A stretch of 64,000 bases of DNA from the NCBI RefSeq assembly GCF_002179555.1, contig NZ_NHOU01000008.1, positions 62,001 to 126,000 of the forward strand. Direction: 5' to 3'. The stretch is from Salinicola salarius. GTDB lineage: Bacteria; Pseudomonadota; Gammaproteobacteria; Pseudomonadales; Halomonadaceae. Both the position numbers and the translations under genes were made by a program. Numbering within the stretch: position 1 is the stretch's first letter; the number at the start of each line of letters is the position of its first letter. The notes below the pieces were generated by a model. That model was given only the letters and a program-made list of their open reading frames with translations, searched no databases and was not told where the DNA came from. This document shows, piece by piece, positions 1-8,485 of this stretch.

Positions 1-1
1 A

Positions 2-97
2 GTGGCCAGGCAGAGCGGCGACTACGCCATGGCCAGCCGCATCGAGCAGCGGCGCCAGGATTTCCTCGGCTACCGGGATACGATGCAAAACTTCTGA
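2..97 (+). CDS. C-terminal end of an unidentified protein (5' end outside window)
   Basis: An open frame runs from the window edge to a TGA at 95-97 and encodes 31 residues ending in RDTMQNF. The part that would identify the protein lies upstream of the window. The fragment is rich in Arg, Gln and Asp, as in a soluble helical C-terminus. It converges on the serine hydrolase that ends at 184. I cannot name a function, and only the uninterrupted frame supports it being coding. Confidence 0.45.
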   Translation: MARQSGDYAMASRIEQRRQDFLGYRDTMQNF

Positions 98-183
98 TCT
101 GCCCCGCCATGGGACCCCGGCGATGGCTTCCGGACATCTCGCGCCGAGCTCGCGCCGAGAAAGAAACGGCCGGAGAGCAGGAC

Positions 184-1443
184 TCAGCGATGCCGGTCGA
201 GGTGCGCGACGATCGCGTCGAAGAACGCCATGGGATCGATCGCCAACTTGCCCAACGGCTTGGGGGCGGCGGCGTTCTGCGCGATCACGATCTCGCGGGC
301 CGGATTGACGTAGATGGCCTGCCCGTGGATACCCTTCGCCGCATAGGCCTGGTCCTGGCGTGAAGGGTCCGTCCAGGCCGTCCACCACATGTAGCCATAT
401 TCCAGTGGTACAGAGCCCGGTGATACCGTGCCCGGTGATACGGTGCCCAGCGACTCACCGCCAGCGAGCGTGGTCGGCCTCGTGGCCTCGGCGATCCAGC
501 CTTCGGGCAATAGCGGCTCGCCATCGATCTTCCCGCCTTCGAGCATGAACTGGCCGAAACGCGCGTAATCTCTCAACGTTGCGCTGATCCCGCTGCCGCC
601 GATCTCGATGCCGTCCGGCGACTCCAGCCACCAGGTGGCCTCGTGCTCCATGCCGAAGGGCTGCCATAGCTTGTCCGACAGATAGTCGGCCAACGGCCGG
701 CCGACGGCACGGCGAACGAGTTCGGCAAGAATCTGCGTCTCGCCGGTGCTGTAGTTGTGGACCGCGCCCGGCATCGCGGTGCGAGGCAGCGACGCCATTA
801 CCGCCATCGCCCCGCCCGGTTGCTGGGCGACTTGCGCCTCGAGCAGCCGGCGGCGATCGGACGCCGGGTCGGTGTAGGTTTCGTTCCAGGCCACGCCGGA
901 GGCCATCATCAGCAGATCGCGCAGACTCACGCCATCGTAGGCGCTTCCCGCCAGCGCCGGCACGTAGTCGACCACCCGAGCCGCCAGTCCCTCCCGGATC
1001 GACCCGTCCTGAATCGCCATGCCGGCCAGCGTCGAGCAGATGGACTTGGCGACCGACATCGACATCCAGCGCGTATCGCGATCGTTGCCGCGCTGATAGG
1101 TCTCGTGGACGATGCGGCCCCGGTGGAGAACCACCAGCCCGGTGACCTGGTTCAAGGCGAGATAGTCGTAGAGGTCGTAGGACTCGCCATTCACCGTGGC
1201 CAGCACCCCGTCGAGACTCTCCAGCGCCTGCGGCAGCGGGCGTGGCCGCTCGCTGCCAGTGACGACCCTCGAAGGAAACAGCCGGTCGATATTGCGAAAG
1301 GTGCTGACCGCCAGATCCGGAACCAACCGCCCGCTGTAGATCTGCTCGACGCTGCCGATCGGCTCGTCGGCATGGCGATAGACGGCACTCGATCGGGACG
1401 AGTGTCGAGCGGCAGCGAGCGGCGCGGAGGCACGGGAAGACAT
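184..1443 (-). CDS. Class C beta-lactamase-related serine hydrolase
   Basis: 419 residues of the beta-lactamase/penicillin-binding fold (PF00144, EstB/esterase-type). The nucleophile motif S-V-A-K is at residues 130-133 and the second catalytic motif Y-S-T at 231-233. The third motif is the HGQ near the C-terminus instead of KTG, which is typical of hydrolases and esterases of this family rather than true AmpC. The start was chosen at 1443 because AGGAGAG lies just upstream. A longer frame exists, but its extra 60 residues are translated from the MITE inserted at 1469-1734. I see no clear signal peptide, so the protein is probably cytoplasmic. Substrate unknown. Confidence 0.85.
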   Translation of the reverse strand: MSSRASAPLAAARHSSRSSAVYRHADEPIGSVEQIYSGRLVPDLAVSTFRNIDRLFPSRVVTGSERPRPLPQALESLDGVLATVNGESYDLYDYLALNQVTGLVVLHRGRIVHETYQRGNDRDTRWMSMSVAKSICSTLAGMAIQDGSIREGLAARVVDYVPALAGSAYDGVSLRDLLMMASGVAWNETYTDPASDRRRLLEAQVAQQPGGAMAVMASLPRTAMPGAVHNYSTGETQILAELVRRAVGRPLADYLSDKLWQPFGMEHEATWWLESPDGIEIGGSGISATLRDYARFGQFMLEGGKIDGEPLLPEGWIAEATRPTTLAGGESLGTVSPGTVSPGSVPLEYGYMWWTAWTDPSRQDQAYAAKGIHGQAIYVNPAREIVIAQNAAAPKPLGKLAIDPMAFFDAIVAHLDRHR

Positions 1444-1468
1444 GGGCTCTCTCCTGGAACGGTCATTA

Positions 1469-1734
1469 GGGTCTGTTGACGTTTCTGCGCGAACCGCGTT
1501 GCTGCGCCAAATGGCGCCAGGCCAGGCGCGGGATGCAGAGAAGGGTGGTTCCCTTTTCCAACCCCGCAACGCCGCATGGCGCCATTTGCCGCGCAACCCG
1601 AAGGGCCGGGCCAGTTTTTGCACGGTGCTGCGTTATTCGTCGTTCATTTGGAATGACCAAACTACGCTCCTCACGCCTTGCCTCCGCACAAAAACTGGCT
1701 CCGGCGCGGCCGTGCATGAAACGTCAACAGACCC
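1469..1734. mobile_element. MITE-like element, copy 1
   Basis: A 266-bp element with perfect 17-bp terminal inverted repeats (GGGTCTGTTGACGTTTC) and TA on both sides (1467-1468 and 1735-1736), consistent with a 2-bp TA target duplication. It has internal inverted blocks around GCGCCAAATGGCGCCA. A nearly identical copy in the opposite orientation lies at 61575-61839. It encodes no plausible transposase, so it would be mobilised in trans; TA targets suggest an IS630/Tc1-mariner-like or IS427-type IS5 source. Its left end is 25 bp upstream of the serine hydrolase start codon, inside that gene's leader or promoter. Confidence 0.85.
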
Positions 1735-1805
1735 TAGATCAACCAGTACCACAGACACGACCAGGCGCGCATCAACTCAGCGTGAAGCGAAGGAATAAAA
1801 CAGAA

Positions 1806-1881
1806 TGGTGGGTCGTGTAGGATTCGAACCTACGACCAATTGGTTAAAAGCCAACTGCTCTACCAACTGAGCTAACGACCC
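1806..1881 (-). tRNA. tRNA-Lys (UUU), copy 3 of the cluster
   Basis: 76 nt on the minus strand, starting GGGTCGTTAGCTCAG, with anticodon loop CTTTTAA (anticodon UUU), T-arm GGTTCGAATCC and an encoded 3' CCA. The three copies in this cluster are identical. This is the promoter-distal copy. Confidence 0.97.
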
Positions 1882-1941
1882 GGAACGGATGATCGGCGGT
1901 GGAAGCCGAATCGATGCCGTGAAGGCGAGGAAAGAGATCGA

Positions 1942-2017
1942 TGGTGGGTCGTGTAGGATTCGAACCTACGACCAATTGGTTAAAAGCCAACTGCTCTACC
2001 AACTGAGCTAACGACCC
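1942..2017 (-). tRNA. tRNA-Lys (UUU), copy 2 of the cluster
   Basis: 76 nt, identical to its two neighbours, with anticodon UUU and encoded CCA. It is separated from copy 3 by 60 bp and from copy 1 by 56 bp, and is presumably processed from one precursor transcript. Confidence 0.97.
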
Positions 2018-2073
2018 ATGCTCTTTTGATCAATGGCACTCGTTTGCGCCAAAAACATCGACCCGTCGGAAAG

Positions 2074-2149
2074 TGGTGGGTCGTGTAGGATTCGAACCTA
2101 CGACCAATTGGTTAAAAGCCAACTGCTCTACCAACTGAGCTAACGACCC
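2074..2149 (-). tRNA. tRNA-Lys (UUU), copy 1 of the cluster
   Basis: 76 nt with anticodon UUU and encoded CCA. It is the promoter-proximal copy, and a good sigma-70 promoter lies immediately upstream (2167-2195). Confidence 0.97.
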
Positions 2150-2166
2150 CTTCCGACTGGGCGCAC

Positions 2167-2195
2167 ATATTACTCATAAGCCTCGGAGCAGGCAA
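2167..2195 (-). promoter_or_regulatory. Promoter of the tRNA-Lys cluster
   Basis: On the minus strand TTGCCT (-35, 2190-2195) and TAATAT (-10, 2167-2172) are separated by exactly 17 bp. A GC-rich discriminator (GTGCGCCC) follows the -10, as in stringently controlled stable-RNA promoters. The start point would fall near 2160, about 10 nt before the first tRNA. Confidence 0.75.
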
Positions 2196-2218
2196 GCGTT
2201 TTTTCCCCGCTCCGAGGC
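2180..2218. other. Long-loop inverted repeat between tRNA-Lys promoter and rluB
   Basis: GCCTCGGAGC and GCTCCGAGGC form a perfect 10-bp stem around a 19-nt loop that contains a T6 run. It lies just after the rluB stop and overlaps the tRNA promoter. It could help to end rluB transcription, but the T-run is inside the loop, so it is not a standard terminator. Confidence 0.4.
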
Positions 2219-2237
2219 AACCACCATGCCGCCGGGG

Positions 2238-3113
2238 TCAGGCGTCTTCGCGGCGCGGCCGACGCGGTTTCTTCATCGCGGTCACCGGGCGACGCTTGTT
2301 CTTGTCGCGGCTCCAGCGATTCTTCTCGTCCGGCGTCATCTCCGGCACCTTGCGCGGCTCGAGGCCTGCCAGGGTCGAAAGCTCGTCGATCTCGTCCTGG
2401 GTCATCTCTGTCCACTCGCCGGCCTTGGCCCGCTTGTCGAGGAAGATGTTGCCGTAGCGCACGCGCTTCAGGCGGCTGACGGTCAGCCCCTGGGATTCCC
2501 ACAGCCGGCGCACCTCGCGGTTGCGGCCTTCCAGGATCACCACGTGAAACCAGGTATTGATGCCTTCACCGCCGAACTCCTGCACGTCGGTGAAACGGGC
2601 CGGGCCGTCCTCGAGCATCACGCCTTCGACCATGTTGACCACGTGCTCGCGCTTCACCTCGCCCATCACGCGTACTGCGTACTCCCGCTCGATCTGGTGC
2701 GAAGGATGCATCAGCCGGTTGGCCAGCTCGCCGTCGGTGGTGAACAGCAACAGCCCGCTGGTGTTGATGTCGAGACGGCCGATCGCGATCCAGCGCTCGC
2801 CCTTCAGTCGCGGCAGGCGTTCGAAGACGGTCCGCCGGCCTTCTGGGTCCTTGCGGGTGCACAGCTCGCCTTCCGGCTTGTTGTACATGATCACCCGTCG
2901 CGGCACTTCCTCGACCGCTCGCAGATTGATCGCCCGGTCGTCGAGCGCCACACGGTCGCGTGCGCCGACCCGGTCGCCCAGCTTGGCGACCTGGCCGTTG
3001 ACCTTGATGCGGCCGGCGCTGATCGCCGTTTCCATCTCCCGTCGCGAGCCGTGACCGGCGCGCGCCAGCACTTTCTGCAGCTTTTCGGTGTTGGTATCCG
3101 TCATGTCTTTCAT
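2238..3113 (-). CDS. rluB: 23S rRNA pseudouridine(2605) synthase RluB
   Basis: 291 residues. An N-terminal S4 RNA-binding domain ([16 protein letters not shown]..., about residues 9-70) precedes an RsuA-type pseudouridine synthase domain. The catalytic motif region reads [20 protein letters not shown], with the nucleophilic Asp in GRLD. A Lys/Arg-rich tail of about 40 residues follows, as in RluB. It isomerises one uridine in the peptidyl-transferase region of 23S rRNA. The start at 3113 has a GAGG a few bases upstream; the ATG at 3104 is an alternative. It lies 70 bp downstream of scpB on the same strand, the usual scpA-scpB-rluB order in proteobacteria. Confidence 0.93.
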   Translation of the reverse strand: MKDMTDTNTEKLQKVLARAGHGSRREMETAISAGRIKVNGQVAKLGDRVGARDRVALDDRAINLRAVEEVPRRVIMYNKPEGELCTRKDPEGRRTVFERLPRLKGERWIAIGRLDINTSGLLLFTTDGELANRLMHPSHQIEREYAVRVMGEVKREHVVNMVEGVMLEDGPARFTDVQEFGGEGINTWFHVVILEGRNREVRRLWESQGLTVSRLKRVRYGNIFLDKRAKAGEWTEMTQDEIDELSTLAGLEPRKVPEMTPDEKNRWSRDKNKRRPVTAMKKPRRPRREDA

Positions 3114-3183
3114 TGCCTCGTCGGCTAGAGAATGCGCCAGTGACCGTCGCGCCCACAGGCAAACCGATCGGAATTGGCGGTTC

Positions 3184-4065
3184 TCAGGTGTCCGTGTCCG
3201 AATTCTCGTCCGCCGGGTCGGCGTCGTTCGCCGCCTCGGCCTGACGTTTTCGGGCACGTTCGGCCAGTCGCGCTTCGAGCTCGGCAAAACTCAGCGACTC
3301 GCCGGGGGACGCCATCTCGGCGTGTTCGTCGTTGTCGGGCTCATCATTGTCACATTCACCCGACGCTGCCGATAAATCGGTTTCTTCTGTTTCCACCACT
3401 GCTTTAGGGGTTTCTTCCCCTGCGAGCGGTGGCGTTTCGCTGCCGGTGACGCCGCCAGTATCGACATCGGGTACATCGGCGAACGGCTCGCGCATGCCGG
3501 TTTCGAACGTTTCGAAGGCCTTGAGTTCATGCATCGGCGGCAACGAATCCAGGGTCTTCAGCCCCAGATCGTCGAGAAACGCCCGTGTGGTCGCGTAGAC
3601 TGCCGGCCGCCCGGGCACGTCACGGTGTCCGACGACGCGAATCCAGCCGCGCTCCACCAGGGTGCGCATGATCGAACTGCTCACCGCCACGCCGCGAACC
3701 TCCTCGATATCCCCGCGGGTCACCGGCTGGCGGTAGGCGATCAGCGCCAACGTCTCGAGCAGAGCTCGCGAGTAACGCTGCGGCTTTTCATCCCACAAAC
3801 GTGACACCCAGGGCGAGTAGCGCTGCCGGATACGCACCTGGTGCCCCGAAGCCGACTCGATCAGCTCCAGCGCACCGCCGTTCGACAGCCGCTCGCCGAG
3901 CTTGTTGAGCGACTCGCGGATCGCCGCGCGGGACGGTCTATTCCCGCCGTCGTCGAACACCGTCTCGAGCCGTTCCAGCGAGACCGGCTCGCCGGCGGCC
4001 AGCAGCACCGCTTCGAGAATCTCGTCCAGCGCTGGGGTCACGTAGGGGTCGGTCAGGCGGTTCAT
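3184..4065 (-). CDS. scpB: SMC-Scp complex subunit ScpB
   Basis: 293 residues. The first ~185 form the two winged helices typical of ScpB, including the [20 protein letters not shown] helix and the [15 protein letters not shown] wing. The remaining ~105 residues are acidic and low in complexity (many Glu, Asp, Thr), a common ScpB tail. ScpB dimers bind the ScpA kleisin and act with SMC in chromosome segregation. Its ATG overlaps the scpA stop codon as ATGA, so translation is coupled. Confidence 0.95.
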   Translation of the reverse strand: MNRLTDPYVTPALDEILEAVLLAAGEPVSLERLETVFDDGGNRPSRAAIRESLNKLGERLSNGGALELIESASGHQVRIRQRYSPWVSRLWDEKPQRYSRALLETLALIAYRQPVTRGDIEEVRGVAVSSSIMRTLVERGWIRVVGHRDVPGRPAVYATTRAFLDDLGLKTLDSLPPMHELKAFETFETGMREPFADVPDVDTGGVTGSETPPLAGEETPKAVVETEETDLSAASGECDNDEPDNDEHAEMASPGESLSFAELEARLAERARKRQAEAANDADPADENSDTDT

Positions 4066-4994
4066 GCCTTCGCCTCGTCGTCGCTGCCGGTCTCGAAAAC
4101 GCCCTCTTCCTCGCCGGGAGCGCCTTCGTTCTCGCCGGGAACGCCCGCCTCCAGCGCCAGCCGGGCCCGCAGGTGAATCGGCGAGAGCGGCGCATTCTGC
4201 ACGATTTCGATCATTGACTCACGCGCTAATTCGAGAATCGCCATGAAGGTGACGATGACCCCGGCGCGCCCCTCGGAAAGCGCGAACAGCGATTCGAACG
4301 GCGTATAGCGATCCGCCTCGAGTCTGGCCATGATCGCGAGCATTCGCTCCCGCGTCGACAGCACTTCGCGGCTGATCCGGTGGGACTGGCGCAGGTCGGC
4401 GCGCTTGAGCATGCTGCCCAGCGCCCCGAGCAGATCGCTCAGCGAGACATCCGGATGTACCACGCGGGGTTCGAGCTCGGGCAATGCCGCCTGGGCCGGG
4501 TGCCAGTCGCGCCCCATTCGCGGCAGTTCGTCCAGCGTCTCGGCGGAAAGCTTGAGCTGCTCGTACTCCTGCAGGCGGCGAATCAGTTCGGCCTGCGGAT
4601 CATCCTCTTCATCCTCGTCGTCTCCCCTGGGCGGTCTCGGCAGCAGCGTGCGCGACTTGATCTCGGCGAGCATCGCGGCCATCACCAGATACTCGCCGGC
4701 GAGATCGATCTCCATCGCCTGCATCAGATCGACGTACTCGACGTACTGGTGGGTGATGGCGGCAACGTCGATTGCCAGAATGTCGAGATTCTGCCGCCGG
4801 ATCAGGTAGAGCAGCAGATCGAGCGGGCCTTCGAAGGTCTCGAGGAAGACTTTCAGCGCTTCCGGCGGGATGTAGAGATCCTGTGGCAGCTCGGTCAGGC
4901 CTTCGCCATTGACCCGCGCCACGAATTCGAGCGGCAGTTGCGCGGAGGGCGACGCCTCGGCGGCATCGGGTCGTTCGGATTCGATAACGCTCAC
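4062..4994 (-). CDS. scpA: SMC-Scp complex kleisin subunit ScpA
   Basis: 310 residues. The N-terminal kleisin block FEGPLDLLLYLIRRQNLDIL (about 54-73) is diagnostic, followed by the VDLMQAMEIDLAGEYLVMAA helix. An acidic linker around residue 130 and a C-terminal winged helix that contacts the SMC head complete the protein. The start is GTG at 4994 with a strong GGGAGG upstream. It overlaps scpB by 4 nt and begins 112 bp after pqqE. No clear terminator separates them, so read-through from the pqq operon is possible. Confidence 0.95.
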   Translation of the reverse strand: MSVIESERPDAAEASPSAQLPLEFVARVNGEGLTELPQDLYIPPEALKVFLETFEGPLDLLLYLIRRQNLDILAIDVAAITHQYVEYVDLMQAMEIDLAGEYLVMAAMLAEIKSRTLLPRPPRGDDEDEEDDPQAELIRRLQEYEQLKLSAETLDELPRMGRDWHPAQAALPELEPRVVHPDVSLSDLLGALGSMLKRADLRQSHRISREVLSTRERMLAIMARLEADRYTPFESLFALSEGRAGVIVTFMAILELARESMIEIVQNAPLSPIHLRARLALEAGVPGENEGAPGEEEGVFETGSDDEAKA

Positions 4995-5106
4995 GCCGCC
5001 TCCCGGATCACTGCTGAATAGTGAACGCAGTCTAACAAGGCATGCAACGATGGCCTATCGACACGAAGTCGACGGACCGGCGATGGACACGCAGCCATCG
5101 TCGATA

Positions 5107-6231
5107 TCAAGCGGGCTGGCGCGAAAACCGGCGATAGGTAAATTCGTCGTCTCGGCTCGAATCGACGATCGCCAGCGTCTGGATCTCGTCGTGATAGGGC
5201 GAGCGCTCGCAGACCGGGTCCATCTGGGTGGCATCGCCGGTCAGCATCAGCGCCTGACAGCGACAGCCGCCCCAGTCGATCTCGCGGCGGTCGCAGCTCT
5301 GGCAGGCGTCCGGCATCCAGGCGGTGCCACGATAGGCGTTGAACGCGGGGCTTTCCTGCCAGATGTCGCCCAGGGCATGGTCGCGCACGTTCCAGAACTC
5401 GAGACCGGGAATGGTCTCGGCGGCGTGGCACGGCAATACCTTGCCCGTGGGCGTGACGTTGAGCGACTGACGGCCCCAGCCATTCATGCACGGCTTGGGC
5501 AAACGCGCATAGTAATCCGGCACCACGGCGTCGATCACCAGCTTGCCCTTCAGCCGCTCGCGGGCGGCTTCCACCAGCTCGAGCGCTTCCATCACCTGCT
5601 CCCGTGGCGGCATCAGCGCACCACGATTCTGCAGCGCCCAGCCGTAGTACTGCGCATGAGCGATCTCGAGCCGGCGTGCGCCGAGCTCCAGCGCCAGTTC
5701 GACCAGATCGGGAATCTGATGAAGATTGGCGCGATGAATCACGCTGTTGAGCGTCAACGGCAGGCCGACATCGGTCACCTCCGCCGCGAAGGCGAGCTTC
5801 TTGTCGAAGGCACCGGGAAGATTGGCGATATGATCGTTGACCTCGGCAGTGGCACCCTGCACCGAGAGCTGGACGTGATCGAGCCCGGCATCCGCCAGCG
5901 CATCGAGCCGCGCCCGGCTGATATTGACCCCGGCCGTGATCAGGTTGGAGTAGAGGCCGTGTTCGGCGCAGCTCGCCACCAGCGTTTCCAGATCCTGGCG
6001 CAATGCCGGCTCACCGCCGGAAAGATGCACCTGCAGTACGCCAAGCTCGGCCGCCTCGGCGAAGACCCGCTGCCAGGTCTCGGTATCGAGTTCCTCGCGC
6101 TTGCGGGTCAGCTCGACCGGGTTGGAGCAGTAAGGGCACTGCAGCGGACAGCGATGCGTGAGCTCCGCCAGCATGCCAATAGGGGGAGGTTGCATCGAGG
6201 GCGACCGGTGCGCTTCCGGTTGGGAATTCAT
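5107..6231 (-). CDS. pqqE: PqqA peptide cyclase PqqE (radical SAM)
   Basis: 374 residues. Radical SAM cluster motif CPLQCPYC (CxxxCxxC) near residue 27, then a C-terminal SPASM region with further Cys residues ([30 protein letters not shown]) for auxiliary Fe-S clusters. It links Glu and Tyr of PqqA, the first committed step of PQQ synthesis, with PqqD presenting the peptide. The start at 6231 overlaps the pqqD stop as ATGA. A longer open frame upstream is only the shadow of pqqC and pqqD. Confidence 0.96.
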   Translation of the reverse strand: MNSQPEAHRSPSMQPPPIGMLAELTHRCPLQCPYCSNPVELTRKREELDTETWQRVFAEAAELGVLQVHLSGGEPALRQDLETLVASCAEHGLYSNLITAGVNISRARLDALADAGLDHVQLSVQGATAEVNDHIANLPGAFDKKLAFAAEVTDVGLPLTLNSVIHRANLHQIPDLVELALELGARRLEIAHAQYYGWALQNRGALMPPREQVMEALELVEAARERLKGKLVIDAVVPDYYARLPKPCMNGWGRQSLNVTPTGKVLPCHAAETIPGLEFWNVRDHALGDIWQESPAFNAYRGTAWMPDACQSCDRREIDWGGCRCQALMLTGDATQMDPVCERSPYHDEIQTLAIVDSSRDDEFTYRRFSRQPA

Positions 6232-6545
6232 GCCACTTCCAGAACGTTCTTGGTGATCAGATCGGCGAGCATCGCCCGCACGTCGGCGAGAATGCGATCC
6301 CGTGGCGCGGCGAACGCCTGCGCCAGATCGTCGACGATGGCGGCGACGTCGCGCTCGCCGTCGACGCGGGTCAGCACCTGCTGGGCAATCGGATCGAGCT
6401 GGAACACCCGCTCCGGCGCCAGCAGCACCCAGCCGCCACGGGCCTTGTCCTCGCGCAGGCGCACGCCGCGCGGTATACGCACGACGTCTGACTCCTGGAG
6501 TTCGGGTTCGCCGGAATTGGTAGGGGTATCGATATCGGCACTCAT
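6228..6545 (-). CDS. pqqD: PqqA-binding chaperone PqqD
   Basis: 105 residues. It has the RRE-fold pattern of PqqD ([25 protein letters not shown], then ...[27 protein letters not shown]). PqqD binds the PqqA precursor and delivers it to PqqE. It overlaps pqqC by 1 nt and pqqE by 4 nt, consistent with stoichiometric coupling. The ~18-residue N-terminal extension before the conserved part is slightly longer than usual. Confidence 0.95.
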   Translation of the reverse strand: MSADIDTPTNSGEPELQESDVVRIPRGVRLREDKARGGWVLLAPERVFQLDPIAQQVLTRVDGERDVAAIVDDLAQAFAAPRDRILADVRAMLADLITKNVLEVA

Positions 6546-7372
6546 CAGGCGAGCCTCCCTTGGCCACCCAGGCCGTTACCTTCGATCTCCTGCCCTTCGA
6601 TGCCACTGCCCCAGGCGCCCGGCGGCACCTGACCCGCTGGATTCGAGCTGGAACCGACATAGGCGTGCTGCAGCGCATCGAGCATTGCCCACAGCACGCT
6701 GCACTTGAAGCGCAGCGCGTCAATGACCGCCTGCTGCTGATCGGCGCGCTTGGCGTGGCGCTTGACGTAGTCCAGCGCCATTTCGGCATCCCGCGGCGCC
6801 TGGGTCAGCCGTGGCTCGAAGTAGGCGAGCGTCTCGCGGGAGACGAAATCGTAGTGTTCGAGCATGCCGCGCACGCGCTGGCCGATCACCATCGGCGAGA
6901 ACAGCTCGGTCAGCGACGAGGCGATCGCCTCGAGTAGCGTCCGATCGCGCACGAAGTGGGTATACGCTTCGACAGCAAAGCGCGTCGCCGGCAGGATGCC
7001 GCGGGTCGAAACGACCAGTTCACGGGGCAAATCCAGGCCGTCGGTCAGCTTGAGCCAGCGCTCGATCCCACCCTCGCCCGCGGCTTCGCCGTCATGGTCG
7101 ACCAGCCGCGAACGCCAGGTTCGACGCAGGTCGGGGTCATCGAGCCTCGCCATCAGCGAGGCGTCCTTGATCGGGATCATCGCCTGATAGTAGTAGCGGT
7201 TGAGCGCCCAGGCCTGAACCTGACGCTTGTCCAGCTCGCCGTTCTGCAGCATCAACTGGAAGGGGTGGCGGTGGTGATAACGGGTCTCACCGACCTCGCG
7301 CAGTCGGGCTTCCAGCGCCTCGACGCTCAACGGTTCGGTCAGATCCGGATGGTTCTCGAAGGTCAGGCTCAA
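6545..7372 (-). CDS. pqqC: Pyrroloquinoline-quinone synthase PqqC
   Basis: 275 residues of the all-helical PqqC/TenA-like oxidase. It contains the active-site segment [19 protein letters not shown] near residue 32 and the HDGE motif in the middle. PqqC carries out the final ring closure and oxidation to PQQ without a metal. The last ~30 residues are Gly-rich and go beyond the usual ~250-residue length. Its ATG overlaps the pqqB stop by 4 nt. Confidence 0.96.
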   Translation of the reverse strand: MSLTFENHPDLTEPLSVEALEARLREVGETRYHHRHPFQLMLQNGELDKRQVQAWALNRYYYQAMIPIKDASLMARLDDPDLRRTWRSRLVDHDGEAAGEGGIERWLKLTDGLDLPRELVVSTRGILPATRFAVEAYTHFVRDRTLLEAIASSLTELFSPMVIGQRVRGMLEHYDFVSRETLAYFEPRLTQAPRDAEMALDYVKRHAKRADQQQAVIDALRFKCSVLWAMLDALQHAYVGSSSNPAGQVPPGAWGSGIEGQEIEGNGLGGQGRLA

Positions 7373-8304
7373 CAGCTCAACTCCATACCGTCGTAGGCGA
7401 TCTCCCAGCCGGCGCGCTCGGCGGTCCGGCGCTTGGGGGAATCCGCAATCAACACCGGGTTGGTGTTATTGATGTGAACGAAGACACGCTGACCCAGCGA
7501 GAGTTCGGCCAGCGCCGCGATACTGCCCTCGGCTCCGGACATCGACATATGGCCCATGCGTTGGCCCGTCTTGTGGCCGACGCCGGCGCGCACCATCTCG
7601 TCGTCACGCCATAGAGTGCCGTCGAACAGCAGCAGATCGGCACCATCGAGACGCGCAGCGAGTGTCGGCGTCATCGCGGCGCAGCCGGGAATATAGTAGG
7701 CGCGCCTGTCGCCGCTGATCAGTTCGACGCCGACCGTGCTTTCGCCTTCGACACCGATCTCGACCTGATCGCCCTCCAGAAAGAGCGCAGTCTTGCCCGG
7801 CACCGCGAACAGTCGGGCCTGCAGTCCGTCGAGCAGCGTGAAAGGCTGGTCCAGCGCGATGGATTCACGGCTGACGTGATCGGGATTGAGCACATCGAAG
7901 ACCGGGCTGCCTCGCAGCACGTCCTGAATCATCGGCGTCGCCAGCAGCCGGAACGGCGAGCTTTCGCGAAGATTCAGGAGCCCGCCGATGTGATCGACGT
8001 CGGCATTGGTCAGCAGCACGCTGGCGATGGGCGTATGCCGTCGGCCTTCGTGCGGATGCAGTGCCGGCGTCTGTTGAATCTGTTTGAGAATATCGGGCGC
8101 GCAGTTGATCAGCGCCCAGTTTTCGCCGTCGACGCTGACGGCGATCGAGGATTGGGTCCGTGGCGTGACGCGTGAATCGCCTTCCCAGACCAGACGGCAC
8201 ACGTCGCAGCGGCAGTTCCACTGAGGCGAGCCGCCACCGGCGGCCGCCCCCAGTACGCGCAGCTGCAAGGCAGCACCGCCGCGCGTGTCTTGCTTCTGGC
8301 TCAA
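7369..8304 (-). CDS. pqqB: PQQ biosynthesis protein PqqB
   Basis: 311 residues of the metallo-beta-lactamase fold. The N-terminal LGAAAGGGSPQWNCRCDVC matches the PqqB signature, and TNADVDHIGGLLNLRE is the variant metal-binding motif. PqqB acts on a Glu-Tyr derived intermediate before PqqC, with a hydroxylase role proposed in the family. The only start that fits is TTG at 8304, which overlaps the pqqA stop (sequence TTGA on the coding strand). No ATG or GTG precedes the conserved core. Confidence 0.94.
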   Translation of the reverse strand: MSQKQDTRGGAALQLRVLGAAAGGGSPQWNCRCDVCRLVWEGDSRVTPRTQSSIAVSVDGENWALINCAPDILKQIQQTPALHPHEGRRHTPIASVLLTNADVDHIGGLLNLRESSPFRLLATPMIQDVLRGSPVFDVLNPDHVSRESIALDQPFTLLDGLQARLFAVPGKTALFLEGDQVEIGVEGESTVGVELISGDRRAYYIPGCAAMTPTLAARLDGADLLLFDGTLWRDDEMVRAGVGHKTGQRMGHMSMSGAEGSIAALAELSLGQRVFVHINNTNPVLIADSPKRRTAERAGWEIAYDGMELSC

Positions 8305-8378
8305 AATTCAGCGGGCATGTAGTCGTTGATTTCCATGCCGACACAGATTTCCTTCACTTCCGGGGTCGTCCAGCTCAT
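8301..8378 (-). CDS. pqqA: PQQ precursor peptide PqqA
   Basis: A 25-residue peptide, MSWTTPEVKEICVGMEINDY followed by MPAEF. It has the conserved Glu and Tyr four residues apart (E16 and Y20, E-I-N-D-Y) that PqqE cross-links to become the PQQ skeleton, and the usual N-terminal W-T-x-P. AAGGAG lies 7 bp upstream of the ATG at 8378. It is the first gene of pqqABCDE and its stop overlaps the pqqB start. It is usually expressed in excess over the other pqq genes. Confidence 0.93.
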   Translation of the reverse strand: MSWTTPEVKEICVGMEINDYMPAEF

Positions 8379-8409
8379 GGGGAGCTCCTTGCTTTTCGAT
8401 TTGGGGAGA

Positions 8410-8460
8410 GCGCTCGAACGAGCGCCACTTCATTCTAGTCAAAGGTCGCGATTGGCCCAA
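8410..8460 (-). promoter_or_regulatory. pqqA promoter and leader palindrome
   Basis: On the minus strand TTGGGC (8455-8460) and TAGAAT (8432-8437) are 17 bp apart, a plausible sigma-70 promoter. A perfect palindrome GCGCTCGAACGAGCGC (8410-8425) begins at the expected transcription start. It could be an operator or a 5'-end hairpin that stabilises the abundant pqqA message. No other promoter is apparent inside the operon. Confidence 0.6.
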
Positions 8461-8485
8461 TGATTTTATTAGCAAGTAAACGATC

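Noticed and set aside
1466-1820. Several open frames inside the MITE copies
   Set aside because: They appear in both copies only because the elements are repeats. The products are Arg-rich and have no transposase motif.
4909-6708. 599-codon plus-strand frame across scpA and the pqq genes
   Set aside because: It crosses several coupled minus-strand pqq genes and is a composition artefact.
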